Source of the DNA: Methanothrix sp.
GTDB lineage: Archaea; Halobacteriota; Methanosarcinia; Methanotrichales; Methanotrichaceae
Assembly (NCBI GenBank): GCA_003162615.1
Contig: PMNG01000174.1
Location: 1,458 to 36,547, forward strand
Reading direction: 5' to 3'
Length of the DNA stretch: 35,090 nt
Shown: piece after piece, positions 7,104-15,228 of the stretch
Layout: every line of letters begins with the position of its first letter
Position numbering within the stretch: position 1 is the first letter of the stretch
Notes under the pieces: generated by a model
Databases searched by the model: none
What the model was told of the DNA's origin: nothing
Seen by the model: the letters and a program-made list of their open reading frames with translations, nothing else
Position numbers and translations under genes: made by a program

Positions 7104-8795
7104 CTACATCGTTTCGAGTGCCGGTATGCCCAGAGTCTCCAGAGTCTCCCTCAGCGCGTTTCTCGAGGCGTTGACCAGGGCCAGCCGTGAAGCCTTTAGC
7201 TCCTGCGGGGCATCGAGCACCGGGCTGAACCTGTAGAAGAGGTTAAAGCTCTCCGCAAGCTCTCTTGCATAAGTGGTAAGTTGGTGGGGCTTGAGCTCCC
7301 TGCCAGCTCGGTCTATCACCTGGTCGAACTCGGCGATCTTCTTTATCATGGCTACCTCGTTCTCCCCGGTCAGGAGGCCGGGATCAAATTGGCCGATCTC
7401 TCCGACTTTGCGCAGGATGCTGCAGGCACGGGCGTGGGAGTATTGGATGAAGGGTGCAGACAGCTTCTCGAAGTCCAGGGCAGCCTTCCAGTCGAACATG
7501 GTGGCTTTGTCTGCGGATACCTTCACAACATCGTACCGTACAGCTCCAACGGCTACGTCTGCTGCAATGCTGCGCCGCAGCTCCTCGCTCTCCTCCGGCC
7601 TGCGAGCAGTCACTTCCTCAAAGGCTTGCTTCTCAACCTCGTCCAGAAGCTCATCCGCCGAGATGAACTTGCCCCTCCTGGTGCTCATTGAGCCCGAAGG
7701 CAGGGATACGAACTCGAATATGACCACCTCGGGCTCGGGTATCTTCATAAGCCGCAGGGCAGTGCGAAGCTGGGAGGATATCAGTTTGTGGTCAGCCCCG
7801 AGGATGTCCACCATCCTCTCGGCCTGTGTTGACTTCCACCTGTGATAGGCAAGGTCGCGAGTGGTGTATAGGCTTGTGCCGTCGGCCCTCCGGAGTACCA
7901 GCTTCTTCTCAAAGCCAAAGGCGCTCAGGTCCAGTTGGAGCGCTCCATCCTCCATCTCTGCCAGGCCGGTCTTCTGCAGATCCTGGATGACCCTGTCCAC
8001 GTCGCCGTTCCGAACGAAGGTTGACTCCCAGTGGTAGCTGTCGTGGCGGATGTTCATCCGGTGAAGGGTCTGCTCGATGCCCATGATGGCGTACTTGGCG
8101 GCGCACTTGATCTTGGCCTCTTGCTCCTGGTCGCCCGCCTCGTAGCGCTGGATGATATGGTCGACCTCTGCTTTCAGCTCCGGCGTTTCGGTCACGGCCT
8201 TGTTGGCGGCGATGTAGACCTTGGCGATGGCGTGGTCTGCCTTGGAGTCATCTAGCTTGTAGTGGTCGCAGCCCCAGACAACCATCGCCTCCTGGCGGCC
8301 CATGTCGTTGACGTAGTATTGGGCGTCCACGGTGCAACCAGCTTTGCGGAGGATGCGCACAAGCGTGTCCCCAATCACTGAGTTCCTGATGTGGCCAACG
8401 TGCAGCGGACCGTCGGGGTTGGCGGAAGTGTGCTCGACTATCACCTTCTGGCTCATCTTGCCTTTCCAGCACTCTGTGCCCTGGGCCTGGATGACGATGG
8501 AATCCAAAAAGTCCCTGTTCATGAAGAAGTTGAGGTAGGGACCCGCTAGCTCAACTCTATCGACAGAGCTTGCAGAGCCGGGCGAAAAGGCCATCGATTT
8601 ATGAATTTCAGCGGCTATCAAGGCGGGGCTGCGTCTGAGCACGGGGGCCAGCCTGAAGCCCACCGAAGAGGCCAGATCGGAATGTGGGCTGCTCTCCAGG
8701 GAGAGGCTGTTTACTCCCACTTCAACCTTGAAACCGCACTTTTCAAGCGCGCTATGCAACAGCGACTCTACCTCGCTCTTGAAATCGAGAAACAT
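7104..8795 (-). CDS. argS: Arginyl-tRNA synthetase
   Basis: 563 aa, the usual archaeal length. This is a class I aminoacyl-tRNA synthetase that charges tRNA-Arg in the cytoplasm. The N-terminal tRNA D-loop recognition domain covers about 1-110. The catalytic Rossmann fold starts with VIVEHTSANPDGPLHVGHIRN, which contains the HIGH-type motif HVGH at 132-135. The KMSKS loop is replaced by the MSTRRGKF form typical of many ArgRS. The C-terminal DALR anticodon-binding domain includes FIQYSHARACSIL and ends LGIPALETM. The ATG is preceded only by a weak GGTG. A TATA-like CTTATAT near 8840 on this strand would give a leader of about 20 nt. It stands alone, with a broken gene downstream. Confidence 0.97.
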   Translation of the reverse strand: MFLDFKSEVESLLHSALEKCGFKVEVGVNSLSLESSPHSDLASSVGFRLAPVLRRSPALIAAEIHKSMAFSPGSASSVDRVELAGPYLNFFMNRDFLDSIVIQAQGTECWKGKMSQKVIVEHTSANPDGPLHVGHIRNSVIGDTLVRILRKAGCTVDAQYYVNDMGRQEAMVVWGCDHYKLDDSKADHAIAKVYIAANKAVTETPELKAEVDHIIQRYEAGDQEQEAKIKCAAKYAIMGIEQTLHRMNIRHDSYHWESTFVRNGDVDRVIQDLQKTGLAEMEDGALQLDLSAFGFEKKLVLRRADGTSLYTTRDLAYHRWKSTQAERMVDILGADHKLISSQLRTALRLMKIPEPEVVIFEFVSLPSGSMSTRRGKFISADELLDEVEKQAFEEVTARRPEESEELRRSIAADVAVGAVRYDVVKVSADKATMFDWKAALDFEKLSAPFIQYSHARACSILRKVGEIGQFDPGLLTGENEVAMIKKIAEFDQVIDRAGRELKPHQLTTYARELAESFNLFYRFSPVLDAPQELKASRLALVNASRNALRETLETLGIPALETM

Positions 8796-8840
8796 CTGAA
8801 CACCAGTATGATCAATCTACATATCTGAACTGGGCGAGGC

Positions 8841-8847
8841 GATATAA
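8841..8847. promoter_or_regulatory. Possible shared TATA element between argS and the DUF4139-like gene
   Basis: GATATAA on the plus strand reads TTATATC on the minus strand. It lies 46 nt before the argS ATG and 62 nt before the plus-strand gene at 8909. A second TATA-like AAATTTATA at 8887-8895 is only 17 nt from the centre to ATG 8909, too close for that ATG unless the true start differs. Assignment is tentative. Confidence 0.3.
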
Positions 8848-8908
8848 GCATTGCGTCGGACGGCTATCCATCCGTCAACTCAAGTAAAATTTATACTCTT
8901 GAGCATCA

Positions 8909-10177
8909 ATGTTAGCCGGGGGAATCCAAACGAAATTATTCATAGCTCTACTGGTGCTATCGCTCTGCCTGCCGGCGGCGCTGGCATCGGGCAATAGCTC
9001 GCAATCGATCGAGGCAACAACTTCCATAAGCCTGCCCGTCGACTCCGTCACCATCTACCCTGACGGCATGATGTCAGTCAAGCGAATGGGTAGCCTCGAC
9101 GTGACCGAGGGCCAGCACAAGTTCGTCCTGGACGTTCCGGACGCTGCAGACAAGGACACAGTGCTCCTGTCGGTGACCAACGCCACAGTCGAGAGGATCG
9201 TCTACCAGGGCAACCCGGTCTACACCCTGAACGTCTCCAAGACTGGGCAGCAGAAGTTCGTGGAAAGCTACCTGATGTACAACGCAGGCTCCTGGGAGCC
9301 GAGGTACGATCTACAGCTCTCCAACGACTCGCTGAAGATCGCAGCTAATGCGGTAGTTCAGAACAATGGCGGACAAGATCTATTGAACATAAAGCTCAAG
9401 CTCGTAGCGGGTCTGCCATCTCTGGTTCAGCCATACCTGGCTAAAAGTGTAGCGGCGGACCGAAGTTTTGCTGGTGTTGCCGAAGCTGCAGCGCTTGCGC
9501 CAGCGGCTGCACCCTCGCCCTACATATCCGGCGCAGGCAGCACAGGCCAGCTTGAGACGCTGTACATCTTCGAGCTGGAGGGCCGAAAGGACCTGGAGAT
9601 GGGCAAAAAGATAGGCCTGCCACTCTTCGAGAAGACAGCACCCATCGTCAGGACATACACATGGGATGCCTACAACGACCTGAACGGTCCCGCTATAGAG
9701 GAGATCAGAGCCAACAACACCATGAAGCTTCCCTGGCCTGCTGGAAATGCACTGCTATACAGGGACGGCGAGTTCGTCTCCAGCATATCAATGCCCTACA
9801 CAGCCAACGGCACGAACGCATCGATCGAGGTGGGCTCAACACCCGACCTGAAGGTAGCTAAGAGCCTGAAGGACTACAACATATCCGAGAAGATCAAAAC
9901 TGTAAAGTCGGCTGACAACCAGAACCACACAGTCAAGGAGACCACTGAGAACTGGACCTACCAGCTCAAGATAGACAGCAGCATGGACACAAAGGCAAAC
10001 TTAGAGGTCACCGATGCTCGCCCGAAGGAGGCCAAGATACTGGCCATTTCGCCAAAGCCCTTCGAGGTGACCGCCACAGGCCTCAAGTGGAAGCTACTGA
10101 TGGAGCCGAGCCTGAAGATAGCTATAAACTACACCTATCGGGTGGTCAACACCGAGCGCATGGACGCCTCGAGCTGA
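8909..10177 (+). CDS. Secreted DUF4139-like beta-rich protein
   Basis: 422 aa. An N-terminal hydrophobic stretch (about 8-25, ending AALASGN) is a signal peptide. The first domain contains SISLPVDSVTIYPDGMMSVKR, a pattern seen at the start of DUF4139/DUF4140 (mucoidy-inhibitor-A-like) proteins. The middle has SYLMYNAGSWEPRYDLQL, the diagnostic strand of DUF4139. It is followed by an Ala/Pro-rich loop (about 188-210), then LETLYIFELEGRKDLEMGKK and KTAPIVRTYTWDAY. The C-terminal part keeps the family's closing strand (LKWKLLMEPSLKIAINYTYRV). Members are exported and of unknown role. No Shine-Dalgarno precedes ATG 8909 and the nearest TATA box is oddly close, so the exact start is less certain than the gene. 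Confidence 0.75.
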   Translation: MLAGGIQTKLFIALLVLSLCLPAALASGNSSQSIEATTSISLPVDSVTIYPDGMMSVKRMGSLDVTEGQHKFVLDVPDAADKDTVLLSVTNATVERIVYQGNPVYTLNVSKTGQQKFVESYLMYNAGSWEPRYDLQLSNDSLKIAANAVVQNNGGQDLLNIKLKLVAGLPSLVQPYLAKSVAADRSFAGVAEAAALAPAAAPSPYISGAGSTGQLETLYIFELEGRKDLEMGKKIGLPLFEKTAPIVRTYTWDAYNDLNGPAIEEIRANNTMKLPWPAGNALLYRDGEFVSSISMPYTANGTNASIEVGSTPDLKVAKSLKDYNISEKIKTVKSADNQNHTVKETTENWTYQLKIDSSMDTKANLEVTDARPKEAKILAISPKPFEVTATGLKWKLLMEPSLKIAINYTYRVVNTERMDASS

Positions 10178-10188
10178 CCGCCAATAAC

Positions 10189-10196
10189 TTTTTTTT
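10189..10196 (+). terminator. T8 terminator after the DUF4139-like gene
   Basis: Eight consecutive T begin about 11 nt past the stop codon at 10175-10177. This is the expected form of an archaeal intrinsic terminator; no hairpin is needed or obvious. Confidence 0.6.
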
Positions 10197-10218
10197 ACAG
10201 CTTATTGAGCTGCTGTTC

Positions 10219-10338
10219 TCAGCTTGTCTGATGATTCATTGCCTCCATCAACCATTCCACCTCAACAGGCAGCTTGTCCGTTCCGCTCATGTAAGCCTTG
10301 TAAACCAGACAGTTGACAATGAGGTAATTGCCGCTCGG
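10219..10338 (-). pseudogene. Possible C-terminal remnant of an unidentified gene
   Basis: On the minus strand a frame is open from a TAA at 10339-10341 down to a TGA at 10219-10221. It encodes about 39 residues with protein-like composition (NYLIVNCLVYKAYMSGTDKL, then PVEVEWLMEAMNHQTS). The only standard start inside it is ATG 10290, giving 23 aa. The hydrophobic-then-charged helix pattern and reasonable codon use suggest a gene end whose front is lost, but chance cannot be excluded. It lies in the gap between the T8 terminator and the next gene, which ends at 10388. Confidence 0.3.
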
Positions 10339-10387
10339 TTAGTAAGGAGAGTTAGAACAATTTTTCAATAACTCGATCAAAGTAGAT

Positions 10388-11155
10388 TCATAATTCAAAC
10401 CCTGGCTCCTCAGCGACGACCTTTAGCAGTTTCTCGGCCGCTCCGATCTGCTCCTCGCTCCCGCTTACCGCCAGCCAAATGCTGCCCTCCGCACCGCCTA
10501 CGCCGCCCGCAGCGACCAGCTCTGCCTCTGCGCCAGTCAGGAGCTTGATGGCATCGATTTCTGTGAACACCTCTCCGGGAACAGGCAGCAGGCGCGGTCC
10601 TTTGGCCCAGGGCGCATTCAGCCGGACCGCCAGTTCATTCATATCACCAGGAACACGTTTCTCCAGGCCTACGGGCAGGATCAACCGTACGCGACGTCCC
10701 ACAACCGCCTGTAGGGCTGCACCGATGGTGCCAGCCTTTGGATGGCCGATGAAGATAGCAGCTTGACGGCGCACCAGGTCTAGGGCATTGGCGCCCTTCA
10801 GGATAACGTCGCCTTCCAACAGGACATCCACGACATCGAAGATGGTCTTTCCCTTCTGACAGACGCCGTTGACAATTACCGCATCGCCGGGAAACCCGCT
10901 CTGGTCCGGGAGCATTCCAATCTCGGTCGTGGGATGCCCCGGAGGTAGAATAATCCCACGAAAGAAGCGCCTTCGCGAGAAGCCCTCTGACTGACCAATG
11001 CTGGCGAGGATCTCCTCAGCCACATAGCCGTTAGTCGTTCCTGCGATGATGGCGACTGTGCCTGACTTGAGAGCTGTCTGGATGGCTGGATGAGCTACCA
11101 GGGCCTTGGCGATTAGACGCTTGCCGGCGGCGGGAGTTAAGACGAACTGTCTCAT
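10388..11155 (-). CDS. Conserved protein of unknown function
   Basis: 255 aa, soluble, no signal peptide. It opens [20 protein letters not shown], followed by a Rossmann-like strand-loop [17 protein letters not shown] segment with [10 protein letters not shown] lies near residue 72. [15 protein letters not shown] and [16 protein letters not shown] follow. The second half has a Gly-rich [20 protein letters not shown], and a third part carries [20 protein letters not shown] before an amphipathic C-terminal helix. The pattern suggests a two-domain alpha/beta protein with small-ligand sites, known to me only as a conserved hypothetical. It is transcribed away from the AlkD-like gene, so the 185-nt gap up to 11340 probably holds two promoters. 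No function is claimed. Confidence 0.7.
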   Translation of the reverse strand: MRQFVLTPAAGKRLIAKALVAHPAIQTALKSGTVAIIAGTTNGYVAEEILASIGQSEGFSRRRFFRGIILPPGHPTTEIGMLPDQSGFPGDAVIVNGVCQKGKTIFDVVDVLLEGDVILKGANALDLVRRQAAIFIGHPKAGTIGAALQAVVGRRVRLILPVGLEKRVPGDMNELAVRLNAPWAKGPRLLPVPGEVFTEIDAIKLLTGAEAELVAAGGVGGAEGSIWLAVSGSEEQIGAAEKLLKVVAEEPGFEL

Positions 11156-11339
11156 GATGGCGATTCATCTCCTTGACTGAACGAAGACTTCTGCCTAAAT
11201 TCTTAAGTACTTTTTTCCCTAAGAACACTGAGTTGAACGAATCAGTGGCAATGATAATATCTGAATCGCTTGAACCCTCTGCTGGAGTGGGATAGAAAAT
11301 AAAGAATATCTTTTGCCCCGAAATAACCGATGGAGGAAA

Positions 11340-12050
11340 ATGGAGACCGATGTTCTTGAGGCGGTAAGAGAAGAGCTAGTGCAAAGCGTAGACGAGAAGA
11401 CACGAGATGGCGTCCAACGATTCTTCAAAGAAGAGGTGAAATTTCACGGAGTAAAGTCCGCGGCGGTCAAAAAAATCGCTCAGAAGCATCTGCGAGCCAT
11501 AAAAGGAAAAGATAAGCAAGATATCCTTGCTCTATGCGAAAACCTCTTACAGTCAGGCTACGGCGAAGAGGCTTTCATCGCCTTCGAATGGGCTTATTCC
11601 CTTAGGAAAGAATACGAAGCCGCAGATTTTCAGTTATTTGAAGGATGGGTCCAAAAATACGTTGACAACTGGGCCAAATGCGATACTCTCTGCAACCACA
11701 CCATCGGGGCTTTCGTAGAGAAATACCCCAGTTTCATAGAAAACCTCAAAGGCTGGGCGAGGTCAGAGAGCAGATGGCTCAAGCGTGCCTCGGCAGTGAC
11801 CCTTATCCTTCCGGCCAGAAAAGGAGATTTCCTGAAAGACGTTCTGGAGATCTCCGACATACTGCTGAAAGACAAAGACGATCTGGTGCAGAAAGGCTAC
11901 GGCTGGATGCTGAAAGAGGCGAGCAGAAAACACCGAGAAGAGGTCTATGAATACATCATGAGAAGAAAGTCAGAGATGCCCAGGACTGCGCTACGGTACG
12001 CCATTGAAAAAATGCCTGAGGATCTGAGAAGAAAGGCTATGGAGAGATAA
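11340..12050 (+). CDS. DNA alkylation repair protein (AlkD-like HEAT-repeat family)
   Basis: 236 aa. The protein is all-helical and matches the DNA alkylation repair (AlkD/AlkC) family: FFKEEVKFHGVKSAAVKKIA near the N-terminus, then WAYSLRKEYEAADFQLFEGW, VDNWAKCDTLCNHTIGAFVE and WARSESRWLKRASAVTLILP in the core, and GYGWMLKEASRKHREEVYEY near the end. These are the tandem HEAT-like helical pairs that wrap damaged DNA, with the usual Trp/Asp positions around DNWAKCD. The expected role is base excision of N3/N7-alkylated purines. ATG 11340 is preceded by GGAGG with a short 3-nt spacer; an upstream TTG at 11313 is in frame but lacks a ribosome-binding site. The gene is monocistronic. Confidence 0.85.
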   Translation: METDVLEAVREELVQSVDEKTRDGVQRFFKEEVKFHGVKSAAVKKIAQKHLRAIKGKDKQDILALCENLLQSGYGEEAFIAFEWAYSLRKEYEAADFQLFEGWVQKYVDNWAKCDTLCNHTIGAFVEKYPSFIENLKGWARSESRWLKRASAVTLILPARKGDFLKDVLEISDILLKDKDDLVQKGYGWMLKEASRKHREEVYEYIMRRKSEMPRTALRYAIEKMPEDLRRKAMER

Positions 12051-12129
12051 GCGGTCATTTGTCGCTTTTCTGTGAGGAGCAGAGCAGCGAATGATCGTTT
12101 CTAGGGACCCTTTGCCCACGCCAGCGGCC

Positions 12130-12318
12130 TTACATCCTCCATCCCACATCATACCTCGCTCCGCAATCCGGGCAGATTAGAATAATCCTATAGCCCTTCT
12201 CCGATCTCAAAAAGGAGCTGTGAAATCCAAGTTCATAGCTGCACTGAGGGCAGACTCTGAACTCCTCGTCCAGGTTTATCTTCTTGATATCCTCGGAAAC
12301 TTTCATGACTTTGACCAT
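12130..12318 (-). CDS. Small zinc-ribbon protein
   Basis: 62 aa. Two cysteine pairs, CPQC at residues 23-26 and CPDC at 49-52, make a typical four-Cys zinc ribbon spaced by about 22 residues, with a YELGF strand between them. A second in-frame Met at residue 5 could be the start; AAGG precedes the first ATG. Such single-ribbon proteins occur widely in archaea without a defined role and may bind nucleic acid or a larger partner. It lies just downstream of the potassium-channel gene on the same strand (about 50 nt), so they may be co-transcribed. Confidence 0.65.
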   Translation of the reverse strand: MVKVMKVSEDIKKINLDEEFRVCPQCSYELGFHSSFLRSEKGYRIILICPDCGARYDVGWRM

Positions 12319-12370
12319 CCTTGAATTGAGACTGCTTCGTCTTATCTATTAATGAGCTGAGACTGGCTCT

Positions 12371-13060
12371 TTAAGGCCCATCTTCTTCCTCTGAGTGCTT
12401 TTCTTCTCTCTTCCTTTGAAGCTCGTCCACGAACCCTGATGTCAGTATAGAGGTCGGAAGAGCGAAGGTGGCCACGCCCAGTATTATTATCAGTCCTCCG
12501 ATCACTTTCCCAAGCGGAGTCTCGGGATACACATTCATGCCGATTGTTGTCATAGTCAGCACTGCCCACCACATTGTAGCAGGAATGTTAGGGAAATTTT
12601 GAGGTTGAACGTCATGCTCCAGAAAGTAGATCGTAGTCGAGGACAGGACCATGAAGAAGATTATGGCAGTGAAGCTCATGGCCAGCTCGCGTTCCTGGGC
12701 TTTTATTACGTCTATTATGGTCTGAAGCGATTCAGAGTACCGATGGAGCTTGAGCAACCGTAAAGTCCAAAGCACCCGAAGACTGCGTAGAAACCTGTGA
12801 TCTGCTGCAAATGCAAGGTCCAGATAGAATGGCAGGATCACCATGAGATCTATTATTGCTAGAGGCGTCAGGCAGTACCTCAGCCTTCCCAAGACGGGAT
12901 TCCTATAATTGGGGTCCACATCGCAGGACCAGACGCGCAAAAAGTACTCGACGGTGAATACTATCAAGGAGACAGATGAGATGTAGTAGAAGATGTCTTT
13001 ATGCACGAGATAAAGGCTCTCCACCGTCTCCAGGACCACGGCAGCGACGTTTAGGACCAC
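12371..13060 (-). CDS. Voltage-gated-type potassium channel, unusual filter, 5' end probably frameshifted
   Basis: 229 aa from the first usable GTG. Helices S1 to S4 are visible: the S4-like RFLRSLRVLWTLRLLKLHRY has Arg/Lys every third position. After it come S5 (SFTAIIFFMVLSSTTIYFLE), a pore helix (ATMWWAVLTMTT) and S6 (VIGGLIIILGVATFALPTSI). The selectivity filter should read TVGYGD but reads TIGMN (residues 172-176, bases 12533-12547), one residue short. Sequence upstream of the GTG is still in frame and coding-like (KLRVYEILEATDPEDKIAER, then VNIFLLAL), so S1 is truncated in this reading. The natural start is ATG 13158, which would join the frame if one A were restored to the AAAA run at 13150-13153. 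The gene is therefore either frameshifted or mis-assembled. The filter change raises doubt about K+ selectivity. Confidence 0.75.
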   Translation of the reverse strand: MVLNVAAVVLETVESLYLVHKDIFYYISSVSLIVFTVEYFLRVWSCDVDPNYRNPVLGRLRYCLTPLAIIDLMVILPFYLDLAFAADHRFLRSLRVLWTLRLLKLHRYSESLQTIIDVIKAQERELAMSFTAIIFFMVLSSTTIYFLEHDVQPQNFPNIPATMWWAVLTMTTIGMNVYPETPLGKVIGGLIIILGVATFALPTSILTSGFVDELQRKREEKHSEEEDGP

Positions 13061-13178
13061 CAGGGCCAGAAGAAAGATGTTTACCCTCTCAGCTATCTTG
13101 TCCTCAGGGTCTGTAGCCTCCAGGATCTCGTATACCCGAAGCTTATAGCTTTTGCCATCTAATTTTGATGTATCTATC

Positions 13179-13188
13179 TTAATATATA
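13179..13188. promoter_or_regulatory. Shared bidirectional TATA box, leaderless on both sides
   Basis: The near-palindrome TTAATATATA has its centre about 25 nt from the nitrilase ATG at 13210 and about 26 nt from ATG 13158 of the divergent channel gene. Archaeal transcription starts about 25 nt from the TATA centre, so both messages are predicted to begin at or next to their start codons. No Shine-Dalgarno precedes either ATG, which agrees. Confidence 0.6.
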
Positions 13189-13209
13189 CGAACTTGCCCT
13201 CTTTTTATC

Positions 13210-13929
13210 ATGCGTGCCGCCTGCCTTCAGCTCAGTGTAGATCTCTGCCAACGCCAGGGGAACATTACTAGAGCGCTGAAGATGGCCGAACTTGCCATGG
13301 ATCGCGGCGCGGATATTCTAGTGTTCCCTGAGATGTTCATCACAAGCTTTTGCTATGATCAGATTCCAGAGGACCCGCCCTATCCCTCGCTGGACCCTTT
13401 CAGGGCCTTTGCACGGGATCACGACTGCCTGATCATCGGCTCTCTCATGGGCGGCAAGTACAACCTTGGCTTCTGCCTTGAGCCCGAAGGCATCCAGTTC
13501 CAGCCCAAGATCCATCCCTTCGACCAGGAGAGGCTGCACTTCTTAGGCGGCGGCCGTATCTCGCCCATGAATACGAAATGGGGCAAGGTGGGCCTTGAGA
13601 TCTGCTACGACCTGCGCTTTCCTGAGGTGGCTCGCTCCCTGGCGCGGCAGGGTGCCGACTTTCTGGTTACCATAGGTCAGTTCCCCGCCGCCCGGAGGAC
13701 GCACTGGCGCATCCTCTGCTTTGCTAGGGCCATCGAGAACCAGCTCCCCCACGTGGCCTGCAACTGGGCAAATGCTGGTGGCTCCCTGATCATCGATGCT
13801 CGCGGCCAGGTCCAGGCTGAAGCGAGCCAGAAGGAGGAGGTAATCTTCGCTGAAATTGATCTGGAGGAGCGAGACAAATGGAGAAAGGAGATTTTCTACC
13901 TGGGCGATAGAAGGCCGGAGATATACTGA
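13210..13929 (+). CDS. Carbon-nitrogen hydrolase (nitrilase superfamily)
   Basis: 239 aa. The catalytic triad of the family is visible: Glu41 in VFPEMFITSF, Lys100 in FQPKIHPF, and nucleophile Cys132 in GLEICYDLRFPE. The closing NWANAGGSLIIDARGQV is also typical. The enzyme is expected to hydrolyse an amide with a thioester intermediate; substrate is unknown (amidase or omega-amidase-like types are the closest by look). It is somewhat shorter than the usual 260-280 aa. It begins the long forward cluster: priS starts 9 nt after its stop, so co-transcription from the TATA at 13179-13188 is likely. A functional link to primase is not implied. Confidence 0.88.
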   Translation: MRAACLQLSVDLCQRQGNITRALKMAELAMDRGADILVFPEMFITSFCYDQIPEDPPYPSLDPFRAFARDHDCLIIGSLMGGKYNLGFCLEPEGIQFQPKIHPFDQERLHFLGGGRISPMNTKWGKVGLEICYDLRFPEVARSLARQGADFLVTIGQFPAARRTHWRILCFARAIENQLPHVACNWANAGGSLIIDARGQVQAEASQKEEVIFAEIDLEERDKWRKEIFYLGDRRPEIY

Positions 13930-13938
13930 GGTGATCTA

Positions 13939-15153
13939 TTGAATACCCTCACCAGGAACTATCTGCGGTCAAAGTTCAGGGAGTACTACCTCCAGGCCGC
14001 TCTAGACACGCCACCGAGCCTGGAGTCCCGAGAGTGGGGTTTCATCCTCTTCGACGATGTGGGAATGCGCCGCCACAAGTCCTACCTCGGCCGTGGCGAG
14101 CTGGTCGATTACATCAGGTCCATGGTTCCGGCTCACCTCTACCATTCAGCCGCCTACTACCAGCGACCCGGCGCGCCCACCATGAAGGAGAAAGGCTGGC
14201 AGGGTGCTGATCTGATCTTTGACCTGGACGCGGATCATCTGCGAAAGGCTCCCAAATCATACAGTGATATGCTGGACCTGGTCAAGAAAGAGACCCTAAA
14301 GCTGCTGAATTTCCTCCTGGCGGATTTCGGGTTCTCGGAGAAGAACATAAGCGTAGTATTCTCCGGAGGCCGCGGGTATCACATTCATGTCAGAGACCCA
14401 AAAGTCCTGGCTCTTGGAAGCGACGAGCGAAGGGAGATCGTCGACTACCTCACAGGCAGAGGGCTGGACGTAGAACGGTTCATCAACGAGTCTTACATCG
14501 GTGGAGACAGCAGAGGAGGGGAACGCGCATTCAAGCTCAGAGCTCCTGTGGAGGGAGCGCCCGGCTGGGGAAGCAGAATAAACCGATCTCTAATCTCTTT
14601 CGTGGTCCGAACTCGCGATCTCGATGAGAATGATGCTGTAAAAGTACTGTCACTGACCAAGGGCATCGGACCAAAAAAGGCTGCGGCCTTTTACAAAGGC
14701 CTTGTGGAGCGCGACGCCCTGGACAAAGTTCGCCAGGGAAACCTGGATCTATTTCGAGGCAGCTCTCAGATATGGAAGAAGCTTCTTGCGGAGTTCCTGG
14801 AAGGAGAGAGCGTAAAGGTGGGATGGAGCCTCGATGATGAGAGAGGCGAAACCGACGAGCCGGTCACTGCAGACATCCGCAGGCTGATTCGGTGCCCCAC
14901 AAGCCTTCACGGCGGCTCAGGGTTTAGAGTAACGCCTTTGACCATCCAAAGCCTGGAGGAGTTCGAGCCTCTGTGGGATGCGGTGGTCTTTGGAGATGAG
15001 CCAGTTGCAATCGATGTTGTGAAGCCCTTCAAGACTGAGATTCAGGGCGAAAGCTACGATTTGGAGGAAGGGCACTCTGAGCTTCCCGCATGCGCGGCAA
15101 TCTTCCTAATGGCCAGAGGAGCGGCTGAGCTGGGCAAAGCTTTAGAGGGATGA
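13939..15153 (+). CDS. priS: DNA primase small (catalytic) subunit PriS
   Basis: 404 aa, close to the usual length for euryarchaeal PriS. It synthesises RNA or DNA primers at replication forks together with PriL, which is not in this window. Catalytic aspartates sit in GADLIFDLDADHL (Asp95 and Asp97), and the nucleotide-binding SGGRGYHIHV follows at about 142-151. The C-terminal segment RRLIRCPTSLHGGSGFRV is also characteristic. The start is a TTG with GAGGTGA about 5 nt upstream; no better ATG lies near. It is followed by a GINS subunit gene, the common euryarchaeal arrangement that joins primase with the replicative helicase accessory complex. Confidence 0.97.
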   Translation: MNTLTRNYLRSKFREYYLQAALDTPPSLESREWGFILFDDVGMRRHKSYLGRGELVDYIRSMVPAHLYHSAAYYQRPGAPTMKEKGWQGADLIFDLDADHLRKAPKSYSDMLDLVKKETLKLLNFLLADFGFSEKNISVVFSGGRGYHIHVRDPKVLALGSDERREIVDYLTGRGLDVERFINESYIGGDSRGGERAFKLRAPVEGAPGWGSRINRSLISFVVRTRDLDENDAVKVLSLTKGIGPKKAAAFYKGLVERDALDKVRQGNLDLFRGSSQIWKKLLAEFLEGESVKVGWSLDDERGETDEPVTADIRRLIRCPTSLHGGSGFRVTPLTIQSLEEFEPLWDAVVFGDEPVAIDVVKPFKTEIQGESYDLEEGHSELPACAAIFLMARGAAELGKALEG

Positions 15154-15228
15154 GAATCATTGATATGCGTCTAATTTGGGTCTCTAATCGCCAGCCTATG
15201 CTTAAGGGCAGGCGCAACGGACACCGGG

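Noticed and set aside
7273-8828. Several long plus-strand open frames opposite argS
   Set aside because: Mirror frames of a high-GC gene with no family pattern.
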